From Dactylellina haptotyla (lineage: Eukaryota; Ascomycota; Orbiliomycetes; Orbiliales; Orbiliaceae), in NCBI GenBank assembly GCA_031310005.1, contig CM062384.1, positions 62,001 through 126,000 on the forward strand: a stretch of DNA of 64,000 bases, read 5' to 3'. Below are positions 10,886 through 22,820 of the stretch, one piece after another. The notes below the pieces were generated by a model. The model was given only the letters and a program-made list of their open reading frames with translations, did no database searches and had not been told where the DNA came from. Every line of letters starts with the position of its first letter. Positions within the stretch are counted from its first letter, which is position 1. The position numbers and the translations under genes are program-made.

Positions 10886-13800
10886 TCATTTAATTAGTGG
10901 CGGAATGGACAAGCTATTGATATTCTCTGTCTTACCATCAGAGGCCGTCGATAAATTAACGGTTAGCCAATGCAATATTGTAACATTCTGGCTGGGCTTC
11001 CCGTCACCAAATGCGCAAGTCCACGAACTCCCTTGTGCAGGGCGTTCTCCCAGTACTCCCTCTTGAGTAAAATACTTCCCATCTTGAAGAGTACATGTCA
11101 TATGGGATTGAGAGTGTTCAGCCGGGATCTGATTTTTCTCTTGGACTTTGCGACTACCTTGCCTTTGCGGAGTATGGCGTGTGTTGTGGTATAGCCGGTC
11201 CTGACTGTCAAGATGATAGTGATGTATTTGGGACAAGTTGTTGTCCCGCAGGGGCGAATACATATATTCGGTCTGCGGCACCACGTTTTCTTTCCATGAT
11301 ATCCGAATAGCGGCTCCGTTCAATGAGTTTCGAGGTCCAGAGCTTTGCACTTCTATGCAGTGAAACGGCACGTGATTCACTTGATTCTGGCTTTAGTTTA
11401 CCAAGGCAAATTGACCGGATCGACTATGCTCACCTTCAAATCCAATTTGATTGCGATAGCGGGGCTCAATCGTGATAGATCTCTTGCGGCTGCCGCTTTT
11501 AGTGCCAGGTAAAAGTTGCTCCTTGATAGTAAGCCTTCCTGTCTTGCACGCTACCGGCTGTGGCCATAGTGAATTTCTGTAAGTTGCGCTCTCAATTGAC
11601 CTAATCAAGGTATCTGGAGTTAGCCGATAGAACCAGCAAAGTTTGAGGAGAAACCAGTTTAAGATTATATGCCTACCAGCTCTTAAACTGCTCCTTCTTC
11701 AAATATTTCCCAGATACCACTTGGCCGATGATCTCGTTAAAGAGTATGCGATCTAAACATGTCAGATGTTGCACCATATTCTATTCAGAACTCGACCATA
11801 CCTCGGTCTCCACAAATTATGAAGCTGACGAACATTTCCACGACTTTGATGGACCATACATCCACCTCGTATCTTGCTATCATATCTAGAGTTAGATCAA
11901 GATCAGGAGACCGCTATACGTTGCCTAACTTACCCCCAACCTGATTGAATTCTATCTTTACCCATTCTGCAAAAGGAGCAACCTTGATAACATCGCCGCG
12001 GGCATTTCTTAACCGTATTTGGGCAATGTTCCGTTTCTGATCCGTATATCCAGCCTCTAAAAGTGCATATATTGTGACATCGTGATTGAGAATTGGTCCG
12101 GTGGGGCGAGTACCGAATTCAACGGCGGCCACACTAATTAAAAATAAAGCATCAGTACAGCTTTCCAAAACACCACAACGGAGTTACCCACGCTTGAAAC
12201 TCTATAAATAGGCTTTCTGTATCGAATCCATCGCGTTCTTCATAAGCGTCTATTTTATCCATCAGGGAAAAGGCATCCAAGATATCTCTTTGCACGTGGC
12301 TACTGCTATTGCCTCGAACACTTAGCCGACTTCCCCTTGGATTGGATATCTTATTCCCCTCTCTAAGGAATGCCTCGATATCGACACCATTTTGTACACA
12401 AGCTACCCGGATATCCTGTTGGTTTAATTAGCGAATGAAGTTCACGAAGCGTCGAATACTCTGACTAAACCTTTTCAAGTTGTTCCATTTCCAAGCGTAG
12501 AGACTCGTCTACCAACTGCCAAATGCCCCCACCACCACTAATTAGGGCGCAAAAAATAAAGATTGCCTTTAGCAAAGGTATATATAAACTTGAAACAGTT
12601 TGATTTTCAGTAATCCATCGTCCGAGATCCTGACCCGCAGCAGCCGGCTGCCAAGTAGGTCTTTTCTTCCCAATATTCAGCCGTTCCGTAGCTCCCTAGA
12701 ACGCAGTTAGTTATACCAGATTTAGAGGTAACTTATTTTATAATTTACTCTTGATAACCACCATCTCGAGAGTTTCATCCAGTCCCTAATAGTCCAACCA
12801 AGAAAATGCCCATTTAAATTGTAGGAACCTAATCCTGCAGAACTGCCCTTAATCTCGCAGAGAAGATTCAACTTTAAAATTTCTTTTCCCATGTCTTCCA
12901 GGTCGCAAGCGACGCTTGCGCACGACAACGGAGAAACCTTCTGATTGGTAGAACTCGGGATTGGGAACATTGCTAACCACTGCAAGAGCCAACCCATGGT
13001 GCTCTTGAGAGCCTCGTATACATCCCTTTCTTCTTCCGCGATTCCAATCGTTATACGCCTCTCAAGGAGTGTTTTGTCATACGGTTGCGCGTAGCGAAGA
13101 GGGAATCTCCACTCTTCTAATTCAGCACCTTCTCCTGGTTTAACAATACCAAAACTCATCTCATGGATACTTTCGTTAGAATGCCCGGGAGATGCGTATG
13201 CGACTTGTTCATTCGCAGCGTGTTCAATCGTTCTTGTTGCCGGTGGCCGTGGCCGCCGAGGTCTTTTAGTCGGTTCATTACTCCCAGGAATTTTGGCCAT
13301 ATTTTCTTGGGATAACCTTCCTCCAGAATTATTTGTAGTTGGTGAAACTGCAACATGGCTTAGCCAGTTCTGAAGCTGATTATTCTTGATTGGAATAGGG
13401 TCGCAAAATTGATGAAGAAAGGCGCACATGAATCTTTCGACGCGAGTAATCATCGCGACATCCAGGTTCTCACTTGACTATGTTAGCTCGCTTAAACACG
13501 CCATGATAGCTAGTAGCTAATTTCGTAAAAGCTCGACAAATAACTCACCCTTCAAAGGAGGTCACCAAGATCCTCAAGCATGCCATGTGTACATAGATAC
13601 ACAACTTGGTCCGATACCCACCTAATTTTGTTTTTTGCGCCGCTGAACGAGCCCCGGCTACATCCATTTTCTCCACCTCCACCAACACCAGATCAACCTG
13701 CTCCAACAACACAATGATTTCCCAGTCTATTTCAGAGTCCTCTTCATAATTAGCATACTTTGGGGCAATGTCTTCTATATAGTTGAACATGCACTGAGCA

Positions 13801-14078
13801 TTCATTAGTTCGGATATGAGTTCCTCGATCTCTTTCCCGTCCGGAGATCTAGGTAACAGATATAGTCTTGCATACACCTTCAGCAATATGTTTCCCAGAC
13901 TGAGCTGCTGTGTTCCATGGGTTGAGAGGATTGGCTGTGGAGGGTCTTCTGTTCGTAGGTCCATTATTCTTTGCGTAACCGATGGCAAAGTAATGCACCA
14001 AATGGATGGCAAGCTACTGTTTTTCTCGATTCGTTCGATATGAACTCGTAGAAGAGTGATTTCCAAAGCTTCAGGGCT
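10886..14078 (-). CDS. orphan nine-exon protein with one membrane helix (5' end unresolved)
   Basis: Nine coding segments join in phase on the minus strand: 14078-13549, 13472-12749, 12695-12471, 12415-12192, 12133-11934, 11885-11802, 11752-11677, 11600-11434, 11352-10886. Together they give 898 residues with no internal stop. The first listed exon starts at an acceptor-like CAG, so at least one upstream exon with the start codon is missing. Near 12.55 kb a hydrophobic segment (LYIPLLKAIFIFCALISGGG) is a likely membrane helix. Other parts include a basic stretch (KRPRRPRPPATR) and VAAVEFGTRPTGPILNHDV. I recognise no domain. The summed length being a multiple of three over nine exons, and the preservation of frame in short exons of 76-84 bp, argue for a real gene. 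Function is unknown. Confidence 0.6.
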
Positions 14079-14700
14079 CTGTTTTTATGAAAAATATTGT
14101 TTCATAGATCCGACCAGATAAAACATTTCGCGGCTTCGAACCGCCTTGACACTCCCCGGGTTGAGGCGAGATTTACGCTTCGTGCATTTGAAAAGTGCCA
14201 GCCGAATCCTTGTATCGCCGTTTTCCAACAACCCAGTTACTTATTAGACGGCACAACTTCGCAACGCCCAGTCTCAATTCCAAATCTCTGAGAGTTATTC
14301 AGTCTTGGTCAATGGTTTTATTGGACAAAATGTTTTCTGGGCCGATCTTGCATGCTTAAGAGGCGTGCCGAGACGCCAACACGGCTTTTAGGTAATAGCG
14401 TTATGCTGGCGAAAACCCAAAGCCTTGATCCCGCGACACATCCATACGAGGCGGCCCTTCCAAGCATATCCATAAACGCCGCGCAGCCTCTAGTGGATCA
14501 AGTAAGAGAGGGATAATGCTAGAAATAGTCGAAGTAATCCTGGGTGCCATCTAGGAAACTCCTCTAGCTCTCCAAAAAATAGAAATTCCAGACAACATAC
14601 TCGAGCACTCCTGATTTCAACGTCTGCTGTTGTCTCGTAGAACCAGCACGCACTGCTTTTTGGCTTGGCCATCTGTGTTGAGCAACAGCACAATCTCGCA
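14079..14700. other. divergent promoter region
   Basis: Lies between the orphan gene (-) and the MFS gene (+). It likely contains the missing first exon(s) of the orphan gene: minus-strand frames without stops occur at about 14100-14220, but the start could not be fixed. No other gene is seen. Confidence 0.4.
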
Positions 14701-17282
14701 ATGAACCGTCAACACAATTTAGACCATCTAAGAAGAGCAGCGAATGGGAGTCGAGCCCCGGACGAGACCTTGTCTCGTAAACCAACGCTCTGCAACGACG
14801 AGACCCCTGCAATCAAAGTAGAAATCACAAGCAGAGCACAAGAGGATTTAGCAGAGACTGGAAAAGATACAACTTTAGAAGATGAGAAGACTCTACGAAG
14901 GCGTATCCACTGGTCAATTCTTCCCGTTGTACGTGTACTATCCCTTTTCGTTGCCAAATTCGCATACTAATCCATTGCAATCATCCGTCAAGATGGTGAT
15001 TTGTTACTTTTTGCTATTCACCAATCGGACGAATGTCCAACTCATATGTAGGTACATTTATAAACCAAGATATTCCATACCAACTTCAAATCATTAATAT
15101 TTGCCCTTTAGACCTAGGTACCCATCGATATGATATGTCAAACGAGAAATTTGCCTATGTTCAATTTTGTTTCGCCATCGCGTATGCGTAAGTAAAAATT
15201 ACCGCGCCGATTGGCCACTTTCTCTACTATAGGGATGGTTGGAAATTAACGCTATAGTGAGAAGTCTACCGGAACCCATCTGGAACGTTTTAATAGGGAA
15301 GCTGGGGCCTAAGCTATGGCTAGCTCCAGCACTTCTCGTATCTGGATTCCTGTCAATGGTATGTTTTGGCGTGAGTAGTTGGGGGGGTCTTGCAAGTGTG
15401 AGATTGTAGGTTAAATCTATTCAGACCCTCTCTATTGCTCCATAGGAATGGGATGCAATATATTAATGCTTTTGCCATATTAACTGATTTTGTTATACAG
15501 TTTGATCGGACTTCCCCTCGGAGTATGTATATAGGAAGAAGAAATCTTCCTGGGTTTTATTTACTTCCTTTGTTTCTTTTAGTAGGCTTGGGCTAATAAA
15601 GGTTCATAGGCATTATTTCCTGGTTGCATGGTATGTGAATATCCCCTCTAATTTAAGATACGTCTAGACCAAGAGCTGACGAGGCTACCCATTCAAGTAT
15701 TACATCACGTGCTGGTATCCACGCAGGCAAATTGGACTCCCTATCGCAATCTTCTATGCAGGTGGCGCTTTAGGCGCAGCTCTAGCCAATCTTATCAACG
15801 CGCCGATAGTTGGAATATCAACGTTACAAACTGGTGACCAGCTAACAAAAAAATCGTTTGGGGGTGTTGGGAGTGACTGGGTTGTTGTGTGTAACGATAA
15901 AACCCTGGATATAGATAGATTAATAGTGGAATTTATCAGGCTAACTTTCGCTCGATAGATGATATGGGGGCTTGTCACAGTTCTCTTATCCATCCTGACT
16001 TACTTCTTCGTTCCCAATTTCCCTGCCAGTGACGATAAAGTCCTCGGGTCATCCACGGGAGACGCCAGCACAACCTTTAAAAAATGGCAAACCTGGTATA
16101 TCGGAGATGATGCTACGCGTAACACCAAGGAAGATTACAGCTCACACGCTTGGAAGGAGGCCTTTACAGACACGAAAACTTACCTTTTCATTCTCGTGCA
16201 TACGTAAGATTTTCCTTCCCTATCAAAATTATTTTGATCGCTTAAGATCCCTGCTGATGACTAGTTCGGAGGCTTAGAACAAATGTAGTTCCTCGAGATG
16301 GCTTGGCTCTCGTCCAGAGAGTTACCGCAATCGCATTTGCGCGAACTAATGCGCATACATCAAAACTAGCAATTTATAATTTACTCTACGTACCGCCGTA
16401 TGTCAGATCCTTCCAGGGCCACATAGGACAAACAATTAACTATTGAGGGGTATATATATAGTGTCGCTCTAGCGGTAATTACCATCCTCTGGACCAGTGC
16501 TCTATCGGACCGGTTCAACCAACGGGCTTATTTTATGATGGGTTTCTCGTTGTTATCGATAACCTCCTTTGCAATTTTAGTCGTAGCCGGAAAGGATCTA
16601 GAAACAAACAATGGGGAGAGATACGCAGCTTGTTTTCTCGGCTCTGTGGGAACATGGACCTCCGGTGCATTATCATGGGCCTGGATCGCTAACAATGTCG
16701 AAGGTTTATACAAACGAGCCATTGTAATTGGTATTATCGTTGGCGTTGGGAATATTATCAGTGGGATTACCATCCCGTTGGTGGTGACATTGCAGGAGCC
16801 ACATGATGGCAAAATAGGCCAGCAACCTGGCAAATACACATTCTTGGACCGAAACGAAATTAGTAGTCGGCAGGATGGCAATGGGAGTAGTCAGAATCAA
16901 ACAAATGAACCTACCTTTTCAGAAGTTGGGTAAGAGACAATATCACCTCCATCGCCATTGCCGAACATTCTGCAGTTTGAGATCAGGCTCAGTTGATTTA
17001 TTAACAATAATGGATATAAACAGAAGCAAATACTTTCTAGCATTAATATGCGTCCATATGGCGAGCATCCTGCTCACTAGGTGGTACCTCAACCGCGAGA
17101 ATCGGAGAAAACAGGTTAATGCTGAGCAGTTGCACGGCGACACACAGCAGGGAGTTGGCCCAACCGAGGATGATTATGGAGACAAGAGGTCAGTTCTCAC
17201 ACTTAAGTGCACTTCCGTACTACGTACCAAAGGGGCTAACCGTCTACATTTACTTTCAGCACCGGGTTTAAGTATATACTCT
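14701..17282 (+). CDS. MFS transporter, allantoate permease (Dal5/ACS) type; divergent, possibly decaying
   Basis: Many short exons. Exon 1 (14701-14928) ends in the family lead-in LRRRIHWSILPV. Later recognisable pieces are VICYFLLFTNRTNVQL (14993-15047), YDMSNEKFAYVQFCFAIAYA (15112-15187), WNVLIGKLGPKLWLAPALL (about 15260-15360), RFLIGLPLG then ALFPGCM (about 15500-15630), WYPRRQIGLPIAIFYAGGALG (about 15715-15780), TVLLSILTYFFVPNFP (after 15960), a second half with LSDRFNQRAYFMMGF and GTWTSGALSWAWIANNVEGLYKR, and the classic tail LNRENRRKQ...FKYIL ending at 17282. These correspond in order to the ACS family, whose members import allantoate, vitamins or peptides. The GW-W-F-IEG motif is altered, TM7 is barely recognisable, and one acceptor (GAG) is unusual. 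It may be intact but fast-evolving, or a recent pseudogene. A Met at 14665 is an alternative start. Confidence 0.65.
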
Positions 17283-18350
17283 AATCATCAAGATCAGCAG
17301 TCGCTTGGCAATATTGTGATGTCTTCGTTCGGACTTGGATTCGACGGGTAATACTTTAATTTGATTCTAAGATTGGATGCCTGGAGGATACTTCCGTAGA
17401 TACTGGATAATAAAAAATCTATACGAGCACCGATATATTCACCTTGAAATATATCCACGTTTATATGCTTTGTTCCATTATCGTGTTGTAATGTTGGATC
17501 TTGCAGGTGGACGAATCGTTTGACACAGCCGAACTGTGCCGAAAACTCCCCTGTTGAGATTGTGATGAACAAGCTTCAGGGCTGACCGATTCGGTAGCTA
17601 CCCCGCAAACGCTCGAACTCTGGTTCGCTCCACGTTGCCTCGAAGCTCGGTTTTGCGGGCGTCCGTTGTGGTTTGGACGGTTGGTATCAGTTCCTCTCCA
17701 GCGGCTAACCCGTCTCGAAACCAGCCTTCGAACGGAGCTAACCCGACTGGGGCTGGGCGGATTCGCACGAATGGAATGTGAACGACGGTCGAAACCGTCT
17801 GGACGTGTGTAACCTCGACGCCGGTCTCAAACCTGCTAGCTTCCATTCTCCCATGCCGTCTTCCCTTCGTCCACTATCTCGACGCGTCACTTGGCTCTGC
17901 CAGATAAGATTAGGGCCACCACCGCAAAGCCCACTTGCGGGGAGCCGAAGCTGGTCCCGCGATCTTTGGCCGCCTCCCAAACTCTAATTTCATGGGCTGC
18001 TGCCGATTCCAGCCAAAGAAGGATCAAATGAGGTCAGGGAAGGCATTCCTCTCCACGCATTCGCCTATTGGGCACGGTTCCTACGCGTCGACGGGAGGGA
18101 TGCCAGAAGCGGGCATCATGAAACCGCATTCTTCCTTCGGTCCTGCTCTATCCTTGCACCCGATCGGGCATATATAGAGAACCCAATGCCTCTCTCCAGG
18201 TCGACCCTATCATTCACATCCTCATCAGCTCAGTCATCCTCATCAGCTCAGTCATCCTCATCAGCTCAGTCATCCTCATCATATCAATCACTTTTACATC
18301 AACCTGGACATTATATCTATTCTCCCTCAATACCAACTTTGGTCATCACA
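17283..18350. promoter_or_regulatory. promoter and leader of the alcohol dehydrogenase gene
   Basis: No gene. The segment 17580-18180 is GC-richer than neighbouring intergenic DNA. A TATATA at 18171-18176 lies about 175 bp before the start codon. The leader is CT-rich and contains a minisatellite, described separately. Confidence 0.55.
18218..18289. repeat. 18-bp minisatellite in ADH leader
   Basis: Three perfect tandem copies of an 18-bp unit (ATCCTCATCAGCTCAGTC) at 18218-18271, plus a degenerate fourth copy to 18289. It lies downstream of the TATA box and 62 bp before the start codon, so it is probably transcribed. Confidence 0.9.
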
Positions 18351-19530
18351 ATGGCGGCAAACGGACACATCCCCTCCGAACAATGGGCAATGGTCGTCGA
18401 GAAGACCGGCGGACGTGAGTAGTGGCGCCTTTACTACAAGTTGATGGCTTATGCTAATGAGAATATCCAGCCTGCGTCTACAAGAAGATTCCCGTCGCAA
18501 AACCCGGCCCAGATGAAGTCCTCATCAACATCAAATACTCCGGCGTCTGCCACACCGACCTCCACGCCATGATGGGAGACTGGCCCTTAGCTACCAAGAT
18601 GCCGCTGGTCGGTGGCCACGAGGGAGCTGGTGTTATCGTGGCCGTCGGTGAGCTCGTCACAGATCTCAAGCCCGGCGATCTTGCCGGCCTCAAATGGCTT
18701 AACGGCAGCTGCATGTCATGCGGTTACTGTCGCCAGGCCGATGAACCACTCTGCGGGGAACCTCTTCTCTCTGGGTGAGCCTTTTCTCCCTTCTGATCTT
18801 CCCCAAGTCTCAATCCACCGCTGACTTTTCCAGATACACCGTCGACGGAACCTTCCAACAATACGCTATCGGCAAGGCCGCTCACGTTGCTCGTATTCCT
18901 CAAGGCACAGATTTGCAAGCTGTGGCGCCAGTTCTCTGTGCCGGTATCACCGTTTACAAGGGACTTAAAGAATCCGGTATCCGCCCCGGTCAGACAATTG
19001 CCATCGTCGGCGCTGGTGGCGGCCTTGGTTCTCTCGCCCTTCAATACGCCAAAGCCATGGGAATACATGCGATCGCTATCGACGGTGGTGCCGAGAAGGG
19101 ACAGCTTTGCAGGGACAGCGGCGCAGTTGCTTATGTTGATTTCATGAGCAGCAAGAACCTGGTGCAAGAGGTCAAAAATGCCACTTCTGACAATCTCGGC
19201 CCCCACGCCGTGTTGTTGCTCGCGGTCAGCGAAAAACCATTCCAGCAAGCCACCGAATACGTTCGCGCTCGCGGCACCGTAGTCTGCATCGGCCTTCCGG
19301 CGAATGCTTTCCTCAAGGCCAGCGTCTTTGACACCGTTACCAGAATGATCAACATCAAAGGTAGCTACGTCGGAAACAGACAGGATACCGCAGAGGCAAT
19401 CGACTTCTTCTCGAGAGGACTCATCAACGCACCGTTCAAGGTTATCGGACTGAGCAAGTTGAACGAGGTTTATGAGATGATGCACAAGGGTCAGATCGCA
19501 GGACGCTATGTTGTTGATACCAGTCAGTAA
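18351..19530 (+). CDS. zinc-dependent alcohol dehydrogenase (ADH1 type)
   Basis: Three exons: 18351-18414, 18471-18774, 18834-19530; 354 aa, the usual length for fungal ADH1. It interconverts alcohols and aldehydes with NAD(H), most likely ethanol and acetaldehyde, in the cytosol (no targeting peptide). Catalytic zinc ligands are visible: Cys48 in [10 protein letters not shown], His71-Glu72 in GGHEGAG, and the Cys of APVLCAG. The structural zinc site is four cysteines at about 102, 105, 108 and 116 ([15 protein letters not shown]). The Rossmann motif is [20 protein letters not shown]. Codons favour C in the third position, as in highly expressed fungal genes. The start is the first Met after the leader, giving the family-typical SEQWAMV N-terminus. 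Confidence 0.95.
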
Positions 19531-20307
19531 CTGGAAACTGTGCCCCTACTGTAGATTAATGTATTGTAGTTACCAATATAAGGCTGTCTCATGAAAATTC
19601 TTTTTCAGTGCCCATAACTCTCTAGTTCGTATTATACATGTGAACGTTGAAAATCTATCTGTAGGACTCAGAGATCAAACTTAGGAGATATTTCTAGAGT
19701 GCTATCAGGTATATACCGAAGGGTTATATCAGTATACAACCCGAAGGTATGGTTAGTAGTAAAAGAGCGCGGCCAGATAGTAAAAGGGAGAAGGCAAAAA
19801 AGCTTGCTTCGATTTAAAGAATACAGCTATATAGCAATAACTGAATATTATCGTATATAGATGTGTGTTCTTGGGAAGCGGTATTGACCATATATTCTTT
19901 AACTTCCGGATAGGAAAATTGCCGGCGATTGTTAACTAGTGTCACTGCTCAAGCAGAGATCAATTTATTTTCAATCAATATTACAGTATTTACTTGAGCA
20001 CAAAATTACTGATTTACATTTCGATTTCTTGAACCGCTAAGAAAGGAATTTCACAGTGAGATGAAGCAAATTTCAGATAGGAAGAATTAAGAATTATCAA
20101 TCTAATTACACAGGATGTGTTAAAATAAAGATATTAAAGAATGAATTTGAATATAGCCCCTAAAATCCTTCAACCCAATCCTACTTTCCCGCTCAACTTC
20201 CCCGCTCAACCTCTCCGCAACCTCCAATTCCCTCCTCTTTCTGACCATCTGACCTCTTCTATGCAGCCGGAATTCCTCTGAGTAGCTCAAGTGCTGAGAT
20301 CGAACAC
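19531..20307. other. intergenic, AT-rich
   Basis: No gene seen. This is the space between the convergent ADH gene (+) and the small secreted protein gene (-), rich in A/T runs. Confidence 0.5.
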
Positions 20308-20714
20308 CTAGATTGGAGTGATCTTGGTTGGGTTTCTCAGGACGACTTGAATGAGCTGGAGAGCATCATTGGTGACCCTGTTAACAGTCCTAAGAGACTC
20401 TCGGACGACTCGAGCGATGTCCGTTGGTTTGGCACCTGCGACGAGAGCAACATTTCCGGAGTTGATCGCGGTACGATCAACCATGTCGAAGGAATTGAAG
20501 AAAATGCTCTTCCTGGGATCGAATGGCACCTTGAAAGCAACCTACGGAGATACAAAGTATGATTAGCCAAGCAGTCCAGTGCGGTCTCCAAGAGAATCTA
20601 ACTTACACCATCGCCTCTGTTGTTCTCCAAGCCGATAAGTGGTGCAGCAAAGCAGAACTGCATCATGGTGAAAAGAAGGCCGAAGGAAAGGATGATTTGC
20701 TTGAAAGCGAGCAT
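20308..20714 (-). CDS. small secreted protein without cysteines, 113 aa
   Basis: Two exons, 20714-20607 and 20541-20308, joined in phase 0 across a 65-bp GTAAGT...TAG intron. Residues 1-24 are a clear signal peptide (MLAFKQIILSFGLLFTMMQF, cleavage after CFA-A). The mature part of about 89 residues has no cysteine and begins APLIGLENNRGDG; it includes FNSFDMVDRTAINSGN and an amphipathic helix-like segment (RVVRESLRTVNRVTNDALQL). I recognise no family. Candidate roles are effector or wall-associated peptide, but this is inference from size and secretion only. A TATA-like GTTATATA at 20866-20873 sits about 150 bp upstream on the coding strand. Confidence 0.75.
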
Positions 20715-20865
20715 TTTGAATGAGAGTGGTTCGAGAATAAAAACTCTTAGTTTGATAAAAACGAATGTATGTGGTGAGTTGTCAGGGTCCAGATAGGATT
20801 GAGATGTGATATGTTGAGGTGAAGACTGATGGAGAAGAAAGCTCTTGTAGAGTCTGTAACCCACA

Positions 20866-20873
20866 GTTATATA
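20866..20873 (-). promoter_or_regulatory. TATA-like element of the small secreted protein gene
   Basis: TATATAAC on the minus strand, about 150 bp upstream of the start codon at 20714, in the spacing expected for a fungal TATA box. Confidence 0.45.
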
Positions 20874-21736
20874 GAAATCCAAGCCAGAGTCTTCTCAGTA
20901 TTAGTCCAGCGCGCGGGTTGAAGGTTGTTGGTCTCCCATGGTATTCTGAATTCTGGGATGCATGGAATCCGGGTCGGAACATGACAGGGCCGAAATATTT
21001 TTCGCCTCGTCAAGCTACAATGAGCATTGAATTCAGAAAAATGCTGTTCCAAGGAGCAGACTAATTTTCTCTCTCTCCCTCACTCGCGCGTACCTGCCTG
21101 CTTCTTAAAAAATGTGGTCTGAAGAACGAAATGGTAGATTCGAAGAATGCTGCGAATTTGATGCATGCAAACAACACAATTCTCTTAAATTCCTCTGCAT
21201 GCTCATCCATGCACGTTGTCCCATGCATCTTGAAACCATGCATTATTCTCGTTCACGGATGGTCCAACATGTGCTTGTTATTGTACATGTGCGTGACTTC
21301 GTTCCATATGCTCTCAGATTCGATGTTTCCCATACAGTAACCTGCCTTCGAGAATTTTTAAGACAATAGGATTTATTACACATTTTCTCTCCTACTCTTG
21401 AATATACAGCAATGGAGATGTAAGCACCTGAGATTACGCAAGTATTAGGTGTCACCCAAAAAAAAATTGGAGTCAGTACAAGTGAAATTCATCGTGAATT
21501 CATGTTTTCAACACAGTAATTATACGCCAGTTTCTTGAGAACAAGTGAAAGAAATATGGATTTTAAAAAAAGCAACGCCCGCTACTACCCCCGACCGTGT
21601 GTTTAATAAGGATATCAATAATCGAGAACACCAGACTCCAGTTCCATGCAAATGTAAATAATAAAGAAAACAATACTTTAACGCCCGCTTTATGAATTCC
21701 TAAACTCGAATCTTCCCCAAGAGTCCATTGCAATGA
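20874..21736. other. intergenic with dense CATGCA/ACATGTGC motifs
   Basis: No gene supported. Four CATGCA hexamers and one GCATGC lie within 21164-21242, and two ACATGTGC octamers at 21267-21274 and 21285-21292. They are 450-580 bp upstream of the small secreted protein gene. Confidence 0.5.
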
Positions 21737-22820
21737 TCATCGCCTCCTACCCTCGTCAGTTCCCAAGACTTCTACTTGGTATTTTCCCTCGGCATCCTTC
21801 CAACGAACTGAACCCGGGACGAAAGGAACGGCGGTGGAACCGGCACTTGACAGCATGCTCCGTAGCTTATCGTCCAATTTGGGCTCATCCCCAAACTTCC
21901 AATCGAGCTTTCCACCGTATTTCTGGGGGATATGCTCAATATCAATGTGCTCTTGTAATGTTGAAGTAATATTATCCGGTGTGAGGAAGTAAATTTTCGA
22001 AGTAGTCGCAGCATCGAACCAGCCTTTGGCCCAGTCCCAGATCTTTGTAAACCCGCTTGGGGCACCAATAACGAAAACCTTCTCAAGAGCCTCAGGATAG
22101 TAGCTTTGTGCGAGTGTGCTCGCATCCTTCAGATGATTTCTGAGGCCCCAGAACTGGCTGAATCCTAGCCCTGTGATATCGACGATGTTCACTGTAGTCT
22201 CGATTGGGACCTCTGCGTTGGGCCGGTCGGTCACTGAGGAACAAAGGGGGACGACGAAATTTGTGGAATGTTCGGCGATCATGATTAAACGTTGGGAGGT
22301 TGCAGGCAAATTGCTCGTGGTATTCTTGGCTCCTGACTTGGCTGACTGGTAGTACATGTTCATTTTGCGGCTATCCAGGGCTCCAACTTCGTACACCTGG
22401 ATAGGGACGCCGTTCTTGTCCCTTCTGCCAGTCCATTGTGGATACTATTATCGCCGTGTTAGTTGGAACTTCAAGTCCGCACGAGAACTAAATTGCGATT
22501 TGAGTACTTACGTATTTGCGTGTTTCTTCGAACTCCTTGACGTCGAAATCCTTGTAAATGCCATCAACGCCCCCATTCTTGCGCCATTTCTCGGTTGCCT
22601 CAAGCTGTCTAAATGAAGCTGGAAGGTTGAAGCGCCCTGCACGCAGAAACCGCAGGAGGTAGGAATCTTCGTGGCTCGCAGGGGTAGATCTCTTCTCGTC
22701 GATTATTGTTTCCGGTTGGTAGAGTTCTTTCTCAGAAAGGAGCACCTTGAAGTCCATAAGCGCCGCTTCTTGGTCGTCGGTCAAATGGCCAATTCTGCCA
22801 TAGAGTCTAATGTCTTCCAT
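21737..22820 (-). CDS. Sec14-like CRAL-TRIO phospholipid-transfer protein
   Basis: Two exons, 22820-22512 and 22444-21737, in phase 0; 338 aa. The N-terminal CRAL-TRIO-N helical bundle contains SYLLRFLRAGRFNLPAS and EATEKWRKNGGVDGI. The lipid-binding domain follows, with VNIVDITGLGFSQFWGL, the hallmark stretch YPEALEKVFVIGAPSGFTKI, WAKGWFDAATTSKIYFL and IPQKYGGKLDWKFG. Such proteins bind and exchange phosphatidylinositol and phosphatidylcholine and feed PI-kinase signalling and Golgi export. No membrane segment or signal peptide is present, so it is a cytosolic/peripheral protein. Which ligand this paralogue carries cannot be read. The start MEDIRLYG is chosen because the intergenic DNA upstream holds a long AT dinucleotide run and in-frame residues before it are low complexity. 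Confidence 0.9.
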
